Assembly (NCBI GenBank): GCA_003819755.1
Contig: RPQK01000546.1
Span: forward strand, 1-5,546
From: Acidobacteriota bacterium
GTDB taxonomy: Bacteria; Acidobacteriota; UBA6911; RPQK01
Length of the DNA: 5,546 nt
Direction of reading: 5' to 3'
In this document: in pieces, positions 1 through 5,546 of the stretch
How the letters are laid out: each line of letters starts with the position of its first letter
Position numbering within the stretch: position 1 is the first letter of the stretch
Translations under genes and position numbers: made by a program
The notes under the pieces: model-generated
Seen by the model: only the letters and a program-made list of their open reading frames with translations
Database searches by the model: none
What the model was told of the DNA's origin: nothing

Positions 1-21
1 CAAAAACCAACCGCCTCTTCC

Positions 22-80
22 TATCGTGCTCGCCGGCCCGTCGGGCCGGCTGCCGGACTCTGGAGAGTCCGGCCACGATA
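22..80. repeat. Compact palindromic element: two hairpins closed by an outer stem
   Basis: Seen directly: TATCGTG at 22-28 is the exact reverse complement of CACGATA at 74-80. Inside this outer stem sit two perfect hairpins side by side. The first has 8-bp arms at 32-39 and 43-50 with a 3-nt GTC spacer. The second has 10-bp arms at 52-61 and 64-73 with GG between them; the innermost pairs would open to make a loop. Together they give a three-way junction in single-stranded DNA or RNA. It lies about 90 bp past the folC stop. No T-run follows on either strand, so it is not a classical intrinsic terminator. It resembles REP/BIME-type extragenic palindromes in form. Whether it is repeated elsewhere in the genome cannot be seen here. 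Confidence 0.6.
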
Positions 81-115
81 AAAGCTCTGACCAAGCGTCG
101 GTGACAGCAGCAGCC

Positions 116-136
116 GCCGGGCTCAGCAAGCCCGGC
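116..136 (-). terminator. Possible terminator-like hairpin after folC
   Basis: GCCGGGCT (116-123) and AGCCCGGC (129-136) form a perfect 8-bp GC-rich stem with a 5-nt loop, 33 bp beyond the folC stop codon in the direction of transcription. It is placed where the operon should end. No U-tract follows on the minus strand, so an intrinsic terminator is only weakly supported; it could instead stabilise the 3' end of the messenger. The remaining bases of 1-169 show no gene. Confidence 0.3.
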
Positions 137-169
137 AATAACGAACCGCACGACAGAAGCTCCGTACAA

Positions 170-1414
170 TCACGATGAAGAAGCAAGCACTTCGCCTACG
201 AGATAGAGAGAGCCGGTCACTACCACTGTCACCGAGTGCTGACGGGCGAGGGTCAGGGCTTCGAGGGGGTCGTCTACCCAGGTCCCCGTTGGGAACAGCC
301 TGGCTAGATTTGAAGCCGTAGCCGCGCGCTTGGAGGAAGTGCGCGTCAGGTAGATAGAGTCGAAGCAGGTGGTTAACCGGCGAACGGATGTTGAAATGCG
401 TTTGTCGCTCATCATCCCAAAGACAAGCGAGCGTGGCCGTCGGGTATGCTCTTCCACGAAATCGGCCAACTTCTCCAGCGCCTCGTCGTTGTGGGCTCCG
501 TCGAGGAAGACCGCCGGGCATTCACCGATCTTCTGAATCCGGCCGGGGATCGATGCACGATTGATTCCATCAGCGATCGCAGATCGGGTGAAGGGAAAAC
601 CCTTTTCCTGAAGAATTTCGGTCGCCGAGATCGCCAGGACAGCGTTGCCGACCTGGTGCCGGCCGTGAAGATTCAACTCAAACTGCATGCCATCCAAAGA
701 GAAGTGATAGCGGCCGCCTTCTGAACCAGTCACGTGAGCGCGCCCTTCGTCCACAAAACGCAACTCCGCCTCCTGTCTGGCAGCTTCCTCCTCAAGCACC
801 GAGCGTACTTCCAGCAGCTGGCCGGCGCTGATCGCCGTCCCCCGGCGATGGATAATCCCAGCTTTTTGAAATGCGATCTCCTTGAAGCTCTGGCCGAGGT
901 ACTGCTGATGATCGATTGAGATCGGCGTGATCACCGAGAGGGTTGGCTCGAGAACGTTCGTGCTGTCGTTCCGCCCTCCCATACCCACTTCCACAACGGC
1001 GATGTCTGCACCTGCTTCTGCAAAAGAAAGAAAGGCGGTGGCGGTTACGGTTTCGAAGAAGGTTGGGTGATAAGGAAGTGCGAGGGCCTGAATAGCGTCA
1101 ACTGTTCGGGAGATGCAGGCGGCAAAGGAGTCGGCACTGATTCTTCTCCCGTTGACTGAAATACGCTCGTCGACGCTGATGAGATGAGGCGAAGTATAAA
1201 GCCCGGTCTTATGTCCAGCAGACGTAAAGATCGAACTGAGAAACGAAGCGACCGAACCCTTGCCGTTGGTTCCAGCGATGAGGACAGACGGGAAACGCCG
1301 GTGGGGATTCCCAAGTGCTCCAAGTAGGGTGCGGATGTTATCCAGGCCAAACTTGGCAACCGCGACCTGATCACCCAAGCGATTGAGGTAATCGAGGCAT
1401 TCGCGGTAATTCAT
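170..1414 (-). CDS. folC: Bifunctional dihydrofolate synthase / folylpolyglutamate synthase
   Basis: This cytoplasmic Mur-ligase-family enzyme adds glutamate to dihydropteroate and to tetrahydrofolates with ATP. The 414-aa length is normal for bacterial FolC. Visible motifs, in order: ATP-binding P-loop GTNGKGS (48-54), TSPHL (74-78), FFETVT (119-124), EVGMGGRNDSTN (142-153), SIDHQQYLG (166-174), and K184 in the KAGI motif, the lysine that is carbamylated in this family. The C-terminal ligase domain follows with HQVGNA (253-258), IPGRIQ (289-294), LDGAHN (304-309), FGMMSDK (332-338) and GSLYLVGEV (401-409). The start is ATG at 1414, overlapping the cooC stop as ATGA; no strong Shine-Dalgarno is present, so translation probably depends on coupling to cooC. 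It is the last gene of the cluster. Its place here is sensible because polyglutamylated tetrahydrofolate is the C1 carrier used by AcsE. DHFS and FPGS activities cannot be told apart from sequence by eye. Confidence 0.95.
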   Translation of the reverse strand: MNYRECLDYLNRLGDQVAVAKFGLDNIRTLLGALGNPHRRFPSVLIAGTNGKGSVASFLSSIFTSAGHKTGLYTSPHLISVDERISVNGRRISADSFAACISRTVDAIQALALPYHPTFFETVTATAFLSFAEAGADIAVVEVGMGGRNDSTNVLEPTLSVITPISIDHQQYLGQSFKEIAFQKAGIIHRRGTAISAGQLLEVRSVLEEEAARQEAELRFVDEGRAHVTGSEGGRYHFSLDGMQFELNLHGRHQVGNAVLAISATEILQEKGFPFTRSAIADGINRASIPGRIQKIGECPAVFLDGAHNDEALEKLADFVEEHTRRPRSLVFGMMSDKRISTSVRRLTTCFDSIYLTRTSSKRAATASNLARLFPTGTWVDDPLEALTLARQHSVTVVVTGSLYLVGEVLASSS

Positions 1415-2157
1415 GAGACTCGATGAACGAGTGCCTCGAGAATCGTCTTGGCCCGGGCGCTTAGTTCCGGGCTAATGACCGACTGCGATCTGCGAACGGC
1501 CTCTCGCACCGCCCGGCTATCGGGAACAAACCCAAGAAAATCGATACCTGGCAAGCTTGAACGCAGCCAAGCCGCTTCGACGTCGTCCTCAACCTTGTTG
1601 CCGATCGCGTGAATCCGGGTGATCCCGATTTCCTTGGCCAGGCGTTCTATCCGCAACGCGGTCTCGATCGAAGCCCGATCCGGGTTAACCACCACGAGCA
1701 AGGCGTCAACACCACGCGCCGTCGCACGGCCCAGGTGTTCCAATCCTGCTTCAAAGTCGACGAAAATCCAGTCCTGGCGCTCCAGCATCAAGTGCTGAAG
1801 AAGGCTCTTAAGAAAGGTGTTTTCGGGACAAGCACATCCGGCGCCTCCCTGGCGGATGCCTCCCAGCACCAGGAGCCGAACTCCGTCCCGCTCGACGGCG
1901 AATTGCTCGGGGATATCGTCAACTTTCGGGTTAAGCCGGAAAAAAGAATCAAGGGCGCCCAAGCGTTCGAGCAGGAGCGCCTTCAATTCAATCAGTGGCG
2001 TAGGGCTTTCAGCCAAACCGAGGGCAAAAGCGAGATTGGGATTCGGGTCGGCATCAATAACAAAAACCCGGCGGTCGTCGCTGACTGCGGCCCGGGCGAG
2101 AAGCGCCGTCAAAGTGGTCTTTCCCACCCCGCCTTTCCCGGTCACTGCAATCTTCAT
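1411..2157 (-). CDS. cooC: CooC-type CODH nickel-insertion ATPase
   Basis: A 248-aa MinD/ParA-type (SIMIBI) P-loop ATPase. The N-terminus carries the deviant Walker A loop GKGGVGKTT (7-15), with the signature lysine K8, followed by DADPNPN (35-41). A CXC pair (C108, C110) in GCACPENT matches the metal-binding cysteines through which CooC dimers bind nickel. The Walker B region VDFEAGLEHLGR (133-144) is typical of CooC. Family knowledge: CooC uses ATP hydrolysis to insert Ni into the C-cluster of CODH; the close relative AcsF serves the acetyl-CoA synthase A-cluster instead. The cooS gene two places upstream favours CooC, but AcsF is not excluded. The ATG at 2157 overlaps the DUF3786 stop (ATGA) and has GGAGGG nine bases upstream (2167-2172). 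Its own stop overlaps the folC start. All key residues are intact. Confidence 0.92.
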   Translation of the reverse strand: MKIAVTGKGGVGKTTLTALLARAAVSDDRRVFVIDADPNPNLAFALGLAESPTPLIELKALLLERLGALDSFFRLNPKVDDIPEQFAVERDGVRLLVLGGIRQGGAGCACPENTFLKSLLQHLMLERQDWIFVDFEAGLEHLGRATARGVDALLVVVNPDRASIETALRIERLAKEIGITRIHAIGNKVEDDVEAAWLRSSLPGIDFLGFVPDSRAVREAVRRSQSVISPELSARAKTILEALVHRVS

Positions 2158-2801
2158 TTAGCCACACCCTCCAGCGCCTTCCCGGCGGCAATCACCTTCT
2201 GACAAAGCAAGGAGCCCAGATGAGCGAGCATTTCCACGTGGTGGTAATGAGATGCTGAGCGATCGAACAGGACTTGGGCTGAATCGGGGAATTCTTCTCC
2301 GCCGGACCAGTAAACGAGCGCCAACGGGATGCGCGGTAAAGCCAGGTAACGGAAAGACAGGTCTCCGACCGTCAGACGCTCCCCGCCGGCGGCCTCGGCC
2401 GCACGCTTCAGATCTTCGGGACGGCGCCTGAAGGCCCGTGCGAGAACGTTCCCGGAATAGCCCTGATACGCCTGTTCGTAGAAACTCCCGTTGGGAAGGC
2501 CGCCGAGCGACACCCAGGACTCTTCGAAAGGAGTTGCATCGGCAGTGAGCAGATATTGGAGAAGGAAAGCCTGGTCAAGATTTGAGCAAATTTGCCCGTC
2601 AGGCTGGCAGACCACGAGATCGGGCCACGAGACGGCATAGGGCTGACCAAAAAACGTGATTTCGAATTTCGGGTCGCCGCCGCCAACCCAGACGACACCC
2701 GCATCAGTTGCTATCTTCCCCGGGTCTGTCAGTTGAAGCTTCTCGCGTGCCTCTTTTATCTTAGGTTCAAGACTGTCAGTCCATTTCTGATTCGGTGGCA
2801 T
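2154..2801 (-). CDS. DUF3786 domain protein, CODH-associated, function unknown
   Basis: A 215-aa soluble protein with no signal peptide or membrane segment that I can see. I recognise it as DUF3786 by its general pattern: an N-terminal helix, a central region with FFGQPYAVSWPDL (about 50-62), W96 followed by LGGLPNG (99-105), and the C-terminal segment QVLFDRSASHYHHVEMLAHL (175-194). Members are found in anaerobes, often near corrinoid or CODH/ACS genes; no biochemical role is established to my knowledge. Cysteines are few (C65, C72, C199) and form no CXXC motif, so it need not hold its own Fe-S cluster. I start it at ATG 2801, with GAAGGA just upstream; an in-frame TTG at 2846 would put 15 extra residues inside a repeat element and is unlikely. 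Its stop overlaps the cooC start, so the two are coupled. A role in CODH maturation is inference from position only. Confidence 0.8.
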   Translation of the reverse strand: MPPNQKWTDSLEPKIKEAREKLQLTDPGKIATDAGVVWVGGGDPKFEITFFGQPYAVSWPDLVVCQPDGQICSNLDQAFLLQYLLTADATPFEESWVSLGGLPNGSFYEQAYQGYSGNVLARAFRRRPEDLKRAAEAAGGERLTVGDLSFRYLALPRIPLALVYWSGGEEFPDSAQVLFDRSASHYHHVEMLAHLGSLLCQKVIAAGKALEGVAK

Positions 2802-2804
2802 ATA

Positions 2805-2810
2805 TCCTTC
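2805..2810 (-). promoter_or_regulatory. Ribosome binding site of the DUF3786 gene
   Basis: Read on the minus strand this is GAAGGA, separated by TAT from the ATG at 2801-2799. The spacing is short but usable. It lies just outside the palindromic element and supports the ATG over the in-frame TTG at 2846. Confidence 0.55.
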
Positions 2811-2822
2811 TAAGGCTAGGTT

Positions 2823-2939
2823 GGGGCCAACGAATAACGCGGACAACGCTGACGGCTGACAGCTGACAAGACCAAGGCTTCTTTTTTGTCAGCTGTCAGG
2901 CGTCAGTTGTCAGCGTTATCCGCGCTATGTGTTGGCCCC
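2823..2939. repeat. 117-bp imperfect palindrome with 7-bp repeats (cooS-DUF3786 gap)
   Basis: Seen directly: the ends GGGGCCAAC (2823-2831) and GTTGGCCCC (2931-2939) are exact inverted copies. Pairing continues inward through CGCGGA (2838-2843) with TCCGCG (2919-2924), then AACGCTGAC (2845-2853) with GTCAGCGTT (2909-2917), and ends in a perfect 14-bp stem (2856-2869 with 2886-2899) around a 16-nt loop. The arms contain phased heptads: three ending in GCTGAC on the left (2847-2867) and four of the form GTCAGNN on the right (2888-2915). The right arm therefore has one heptad more than the left. In the operon transcript this would be a long hairpin between cooS and the DUF3786 gene. No T-run follows on the minus strand. 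It may be a non-autonomous mobile palindrome, an mRNA stability element, or both. Confidence 0.85.
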
Positions 2940-2971
2940 TCCCTTAATGCTTTCGGGCCGTGCTAGTTTTC

Positions 2972-3003
2972 AGCCAAACCCGGCAACGCCGCTTTATTTG
3001 GCT
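2972..3003 (-). other. Stem-loop just after cooS stop
   Basis: AGCCAAA (2972-2978) and TTTGGCT (2997-3003) are perfect inverted copies; an inner 4-bp stem (2981-2984 with 2988-2991) can form as well. It begins 6 bp past the cooS stop. On the minus strand it is followed by GAAAAC rather than by T residues, so termination is not supported. A 3' stability or processing hairpin for the cooS message is possible. I see no promoter that I would defend anywhere in the 2802-3009 gap. Confidence 0.35.
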
Positions 3004-3009
3004 CCTCAT

Positions 3010-4923
3010 TCAAACCGAGACGGGCACCGGTTTGTACATCGGCGGCTTCAATTTTAGCTCAGCCCGTTTCTGATCGATATGATTAAGGATCGCCCCCGCG
3101 GCCTTGAGCGGATCGGGCTCAAAGAGGAACTTCCCGCCCAGGAGCCCTTCGACTTCTTCCGTAATGAATCGAGTAACCCCAGGGCTGCCGAGTACCGGAT
3201 GAGGCGTGTTGAAGTGGGTCAGAAGCCCGCTCGCCACGCAGTAGAATCCAATAGTGACCGCTTTTTCGGACATCCACTCGGGCGCCGAACCGGCAATCGG
3301 CAGCTGTGAGAAGTCCTTGCCCAGCCCACCCTCATCGCATATCGCAACCAGCGTTGTCAGGATTCTGGAATTGTCGACGCAGGCGCCGACATGGAGGACG
3401 GGGGGAATTCCAACCGTCTCACAAATTTCGCGCAAACCGGCGCCGGCATACTTAAACGCCGCTTCCGGTTGCAGGAGACCCTCTTTGGCATCGGCTATAG
3501 CTGAACAGCCGCTCGTGACAACCAGCACGTCATTGCGCAGCAGCTCCTTGGTCAGTGCCAGGTGCCCGTGATCGTGCACAGTATTGGGATTGTTGCAACC
3601 GACAACCCCGACCGCGCCGCGAAGCCTGCCGTCCATGACCGCGTCGTTGAGCGGTCGGTACGTGGCGCGATAGCGACCTCCGAGGAACTGGTACACGGTT
3701 TCCGTGGTGAAGCCTGCGATCAGGTCCGTTGCGTCCTCTGGGATGTTGACCTTCTTCGGGTCCCGTCGAACGAAGTTTTCCACGGCTCGGGTGACGATGT
3801 CCTTGGCGATCCGGTAGGCGCCCTCTTCAGAGAACTGAATGTGCTCCACGCCCGGCATCCTGGCCTTCGGAGAAGTAGTTACCAACTTGGTATGGAAGCA
3901 GTTGGTAATGCCGGCGAGAGCAGGCATCACGCACTGAACGTCCACGACCATGAGGTCGACAGCGCCGGTTATGATGGCGAGCTCCTGCTGCAGGAAGTTA
4001 CCAGCGACAGGAACCCCGTGGCGCATCAGGATCTCGTTGGCGGTGCAGCAGATTCCCGCCACGTTAACGCCCGTGGCACCCTTCTCAGCCGCCAGTTTCA
4101 GGACCTCCGGATCGCGGCTGGCCGCCACGATCATCTCCGACAAGGCCGGCTCGTGCCCGTGAACGACCAGATTTACCTGGTCCTTCTTCAGCACACCGAG
4201 ATTGACACGAGACCGGATGGGCTGAGGTTGCCGGAACAGAATATCCTGGAAGTCGGTGGCCAACATGGATCCGCCCCAGCCGTCGGCCAGCGCCGCACGG
4301 AATCCCTGCATGAGGATATTTTTATAGTCGCAATCGACCCCCATGTTCGTCCGGTGCATCACCTCTACGATCTCGCGGTCGATGCCACGCGGGACGATTC
4401 CGAGCCTCTGCCAGGTGTTCCTCCGGGCCTCGGGCGCCCGCTTAATGTAATCAAGCGCGCCTTCCTGGCGGCCGAACATCGCCAGACCCCGCTCGCCTAG
4501 CTCGCGCGCGATCTGCTGATCTGTATGCCCATTCGGGGCAATCCCAAACTCAGCCGCAATTCGGCGCAACTTGGCAGGATCCTTGATCTGATATCCACCC
4601 TTCCCCTCGGCAGCCAGAATCAGGGTGTGCGCCACATCGCGGCCATGATCAGAGTGAGCGGCAGCCCCGGCTGCGACCATTCTGACCAGGTTGCGCGCGA
4701 CAATAGTGTCCGCATCGGCCCCGCAGGTTCCTCGCTTCGGCTCTCTCCCGAAGGGATCGATGCGACAGGGACCCATATTGCAGATCCGGCAGCAGACACC
4801 CAACTGGCCGAAGCCACACTGCGGCTGTTGCGCCTCCCAGCGGTCCCAAGCCGTTTCAAGACGCTCTTTCGCGGCGTGTTGAAGCATCGTCAAAGAAGCC
4901 CGATCCACGCTCTTCTCGTTCAT
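3010..4923 (-). CDS. cooS: Ni-Fe carbon monoxide dehydrogenase catalytic subunit
   Basis: Homodimeric anaerobic CODH, catalysing CO + H2O <-> CO2 + 2H+ + 2e-. The 637-aa length is normal. Cluster cysteines are all present: C36 and C44 for the inter-subunit D-cluster; C45, C48, C53 and C67 for the B-cluster. C-cluster ligands are H257 (in HGH), C293 (ICCT), C331 (VQC), C443 (GCNN), C473 (SGCS) and C515 (GACVDNS). The catalytic lysine is K554 in SEKA. These correspond by motif to H261, C295, C333, C446, C476, C526 and K563 of Carboxydothermus CODH-II. The proton-path histidines are H90, H93 and H99, with Asp at 96 where relatives I recall have His. The DVQCVMP and CFHTKLVTT segments resemble AcsA of CODH/ACS enzymes, which fits acsE upstream, so acsA would be an equally fair name. 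I start at ATG 4923 because an AGGAGG lies 7 bases before it; an in-frame GTG at 4953 falls inside a repeat. Confidence 0.97.
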   Translation of the reverse strand: MNEKSVDRASLTMLQHAAKERLETAWDRWEAQQPQCGFGQLGVCCRICNMGPCRIDPFGREPKRGTCGADADTIVARNLVRMVAAGAAAHSDHGRDVAHTLILAAEGKGGYQIKDPAKLRRIAAEFGIAPNGHTDQQIARELGERGLAMFGRQEGALDYIKRAPEARRNTWQRLGIVPRGIDREIVEVMHRTNMGVDCDYKNILMQGFRAALADGWGGSMLATDFQDILFRQPQPIRSRVNLGVLKKDQVNLVVHGHEPALSEMIVAASRDPEVLKLAAEKGATGVNVAGICCTANEILMRHGVPVAGNFLQQELAIITGAVDLMVVDVQCVMPALAGITNCFHTKLVTTSPKARMPGVEHIQFSEEGAYRIAKDIVTRAVENFVRRDPKKVNIPEDATDLIAGFTTETVYQFLGGRYRATYRPLNDAVMDGRLRGAVGVVGCNNPNTVHDHGHLALTKELLRNDVLVVTSGCSAIADAKEGLLQPEAAFKYAGAGLREICETVGIPPVLHVGACVDNSRILTTLVAICDEGGLGKDFSQLPIAGSAPEWMSEKAVTIGFYCVASGLLTHFNTPHPVLGSPGVTRFITEEVEGLLGGKFLFEPDPLKAAGAILNHIDQKRAELKLKPPMYKPVPVSV

Positions 4924-4930
4924 GGCCCTT

Positions 4931-4936
4931 CCTCCT
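4931..4936 (-). promoter_or_regulatory. Strong ribosome binding site of cooS
   Basis: Read on the minus strand this is a full AGGAGG, seven bases before the ATG at 4923-4921. It fixes the cooS start and rules out the in-frame GTG at 4953. It begins only a few bases past the edge of the heptad palindrome, so the hairpin would sit immediately 5' of the ribosome site in the mRNA. Confidence 0.85.
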
Positions 4937-4940
4937 GAAG

Positions 4941-5062
4941 GTTCACCGTTCACCGTTCAACGTTCACCGTTTTGCGTTCCGCGTTACCGACGAATTACCG
5001 ATGATGGGTAACGGTGAACGGTGAACGTTGAACGCTGAACGCTGAACGGTGAACGCCGAACC
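4941..5062. repeat. 122-bp palindrome of phased 7-bp repeats (acsE-cooS gap)
   Basis: Seen directly: the left arm (4941-4989) is seven consecutive heptads beginning with GTT, four of them GTTCACC or GTTCAAC, then GTTTTGC, GTTCCGC and GTTACCG. The right arm (5007-5062) is eight consecutive heptads of the opposite sense, mostly NTGAACG. The arms pair heptad for heptad; CGTTACC (4982-4988) and GGTAACG (5007-5013) close an 18-nt loop. In the stem the AACG core is constant, while mismatches fall in the first two or three bases of each heptad. The element starts 6 bp past the acsE stop and ends 4 bp before the cooS Shine-Dalgarno, so it fills almost the whole gap. Transcribed, it gives a long imperfect hairpin upstream of cooS. 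No promoter or T-run is visible within it. Confidence 0.9.
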
Positions 5063-5068
5063 TTGAAA

Positions 5069-5546
5069 TCACGCCTCCGGCGCCAAGCCGATGGCCTTCT
5101 GGTACGCCTTCAAATAACCGTCACTGTAAATCTCTTTGTTCATCAACAACTCTGCCGTAAGGACGGCCGCCATCAGGTCTGCGTCCGAAACATCCAGGAT
5201 CGCGCAGTCGAGCCCCATGGCCATCGCCATCACCATGAACGTCCGGTTGATCAGCTTTCGTTCCTCGGTCTTGGACGCCACATTGCTCAATCCAATCGAA
5301 ATGTGGGGTGGCGGGTCGGAGAGCATCGTCAGTTGCTGGATCGCTGCCAGGACATTCTTGGGCTGCTCCTGCATGAACTTGACCGGCATAACGATGGGGT
5401 CAAGAATGATGCGTTCAGGCGGAATGCCGGCTTCCAGTGCGGCGCCGAAGATCTTTGCGCCCAACTCCACGCGGCGGTCCGCATCCTGCGGACTTCCCCG
5501 TTCATCCATCACCACCCCGATGATGCCCGCATCGTACTGTGCGGCC
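5069..5546 (-). CDS. acsE: Methyltetrahydrofolate:corrinoid/Fe-S protein methyltransferase (5' part missing)
   Basis: Pterin-binding TIM-barrel enzyme (dihydropteroate-synthase-like fold). It moves the N5-methyl of methyltetrahydrofolate to Co(I) of the corrinoid iron-sulfur protein, linking the methyl branch to acetyl-CoA synthesis. The C-terminal 158 residues are in the window; the frame is open through the right edge, so GTG or ATG codons near 5515 are internal. About 105 N-terminal residues should lie outside, judging from the roughly 262-aa Moorella enzyme. Visible family motifs: a DAGIIGVVMD strand (5-14), LDPIVMP (48-54), SIGLSNVA (83-90) and LINRTFMVMAMAMGLD (98-113). D49 and N88 are 39 residues apart, as are D160 and N199 of Moorella MeTr, which bind and protonate the pterin. 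The C-terminus has a short tail past the usual end. Other methyltetrahydrofolate methyltransferases share the fold, but the CODH neighbour and motif match favour AcsE. Confidence 0.92.
   Translation of the reverse strand, partial: AAQYDAGIIGVVMDERGSPQDADRRVELGAKIFGAALEAGIPPERIILDPIVMPVKFMQEQPKNVLAAIQQLTMLSDPPPHISIGLSNVASKTEERKLINRTFMVMAMAMGLDCAILDVSDADLMAAVLTAELLMNKEIYSDGYLKAYQKAIGLAPEA

Noticed and set aside
1609..2202. Plus-strand open frame of 197 codons across cooC
   Set aside because: It lies opposite the intact cooC motifs and has no recognisable domain or convincing ribosome site.
2802..2846. Upstream in-frame TTG start for the DUF3786 gene adding fifteen residues
   Set aside because: The TTG lies inside the palindrome and has no ribosome site. 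The ATG at 2801 has GAAGGA just upstream.
2870..2887. T-run at 2882-2887 as an intrinsic terminator
   Set aside because: It lies in the loop and inner stem of the palindrome on the plus strand, where no gene is transcribed. On the minus strand it is an A-run and is not placed after the hairpin.
3562..4500. Long plus-strand open frame (312 codons) antisense to cooS
   Set aside because: It mirrors a GC-rich conserved gene, its translation resembles no family I know, and every CooS motif is in the opposite strand. It is a shadow frame.
4924..4953. Upstream in-frame GTG start for cooS adding ten residues
   Set aside because: The extra codons would be read from the heptad repeat and the Shine-Dalgarno region. 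The ATG at 4923 has an ideal AGGAGG seven bases before it.
2823..5062. Heptad arrays considered as a CRISPR array
   Set aside because: The repeats are 7 bp, contiguous and without spacers, and are arranged as inverted arms. No cas gene is present.
5513..5515. GTG at 5515 as the start of acsE
   Set aside because: The frame stays open to the window edge with matching AcsE residues (DAGIIG) before it, and the family needs about 105 more N-terminal residues.

Overview
The window is a piece of a Wood-Ljungdahl (reductive acetyl-CoA) gene cluster from an anaerobic bacterium. All five genes lie on the minus strand and are read from high to low coordinates: acsE (methyltetrahydrofolate:corrinoid/Fe-S protein methyltransferase, 5' part outside the window) -> cooS/acsA (Ni-Fe carbon monoxide dehydrogenase) -> a DUF3786 protein -> cooC (CODH nickel-insertion ATPase) -> folC (dihydrofolate/folylpolyglutamate synthase). 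The sequence is moderately GC-rich. Gene content and bacterial-type folate-dependent AcsE point to a bacterium that uses this pathway. The sequence alone does not settle the phylum; Nitrospirota, Desulfobacterota, Methylomirabilota-like or other uncultivated lineages would all fit. The acetyl-CoA synthase and corrinoid protein genes are not in view and may lie beyond the right edge.

Layout from left to right. Bases 1-169 are non-coding and follow the end of folC; they hold a compact palindromic structure (22-80, two perfect hairpins closed by a 7-bp stem) and a separate hairpin (116-136). folC, cooC and the DUF3786 gene (170-2801) are joined by two ATGA stop/start overlaps and are surely co-transcribed and translationally coupled. 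A 208-bp gap (2802-3009) holds a 117-bp imperfect palindrome built partly of 7-bp repeats. cooS fills 3010-4923. A 145-bp gap (4924-5068) is almost wholly a second palindrome of 7-bp repeats. The acsE fragment runs from 5069 to the window edge.

How the genes fit together: AcsE moves the methyl group of methyl-tetrahydrofolate to the corrinoid protein. CooS reduces CO2 to CO (or oxidises CO) at a Ni-Fe-S C-cluster. CooC is expected to load nickel into that cluster. FolC makes the polyglutamylated tetrahydrofolate that carries the C1 unit. The DUF3786 protein has no established function, but its place between the CODH and its maturation ATPase suggests a role in assembling or serving this enzyme.

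The least ordinary features are the two intergenic 7-bp-repeat palindromes. They have different but similar heptads, similar loop sizes (16 and 18 nt) and a shared 9-mer, TAACGCGGA. They look like two members of one family of dispersed palindromic elements occupying successive gaps of the same operon. CooS also has an aspartate at one position of the histidine series thought to conduct protons.
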